This document shows, piece after piece, positions 5,783 through 5,891 of a stretch of 5,891 bases of DNA. Made by a program: the position numbers and the translations under genes. Location of the stretch: the NCBI GenBank assembly GCA_031281985.1, contig JAITEO010000088.1, positions 1 to 5,891 of the forward strand, read 5' to 3'. How positions within the stretch are numbered: position 1 is the stretch's first letter; each line of letters opens with the position of its first letter. The notes beneath the pieces are model-generated. The model saw nothing but the letters and a program-made list of their open reading frames with translations. It ran no database searches and had not been told where the DNA came from. This DNA comes from Zoogloeaceae bacterium. Lineage in GTDB: Bacteria; Pseudomonadota; Gammaproteobacteria; Burkholderiales; Rhodocyclaceae.

Positions 5783-5891
5783 CCATTCTTTTCGGACTCG
5801 ACCGTTTTCTCGCGGACGCATCCCTGCGCCGTCCGCTCGCGGGCAAGCGCCTGGCGCTGCTGGCGCATCCGGCTTCCGTGACGCCGGATCT
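5779..5891 (+). CDS. DUF1343/NamZ-like protein, N-terminus only
   Basis: ATG at 5779 overlaps the preceding TGA (ATGA), and the frame runs off the right edge after 37 complete codons. The start FGLDRFLA followed by LAGKRLALLAHPASVTPD resembles the N-terminus of DUF1343 proteins. The characterised member, NamZ, is an exo-beta-N-acetylmuramidase (GH171) that acts in cell-wall sugar recovery. The domain begins almost at residue 1 with no signal peptide, so this version would be cytosolic, whereas Bacillus NamZ is secreted. Only the first strand and turn are visible; catalytic residues lie outside the window, so the assignment rests on a short match plus context. Confidence 0.75.
   Translation, partial: MTILFGLDRFLADASLRRPLAGKRLALLAHPASVTPD

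Overview
The window looks like a chromosomal segment from a GC-rich proteobacterium, most likely a betaproteobacterium. That assignment is an inference from gene content, codon usage and the Sua5/DOMON-like/DUF1343 gene set; no rRNA or other marker gene is present. Two gene sets diverge from a 443-bp intergenic region (3805-4247).

The left set is on the minus strand and reads leftward from 3804. It begins with a single-domain bacteriohemerythrin that keeps all seven expected di-iron ligands. After 56 bp comes a large membrane-bound hybrid histidine kinase: TM, Cache-like periplasmic sensor, TM, PAS, coiled coil, HisKA, HATPase_c, receiver. A 160-bp spacer follows, holding only a doubtful 55-codon frame. 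Last is a membrane protein that runs off the left edge and resembles DUF6708 proteins. The hemerythrin-kinase pairing suggests a gas- or redox-linked signalling unit. No DNA-binding response regulator or HPt partner is in the window.

The right set is on the plus strand and is tightly coupled, with 4-bp ATGA overlaps at both junctions. It holds a two-domain Sua5-type threonylcarbamoyl-AMP synthase (tRNA t6A synthesis), a cytosolic DOMON-like protein, and the first 37 codons of a DUF1343/NamZ-like (exo-beta-N-acetylmuramidase family) protein cut by the right edge.

The most striking non-genic feature lies between the two sets: a 281-bp element without coding capacity (3864-4144). It has imperfect 22-bp terminal inverted repeats (17/22, including 11 consecutive matches) and is flanked directly and symmetrically by a perfect 9-bp direct repeat, CCGGATGGA. 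This has the anatomy of a MITE-like non-autonomous transposon with its target-site duplication. Its interior is a large imperfect palindrome with two G/C-rich hairpins that share a 14-bp inverted core. It sits in what would otherwise be a divergent promoter region of about 153 bp.
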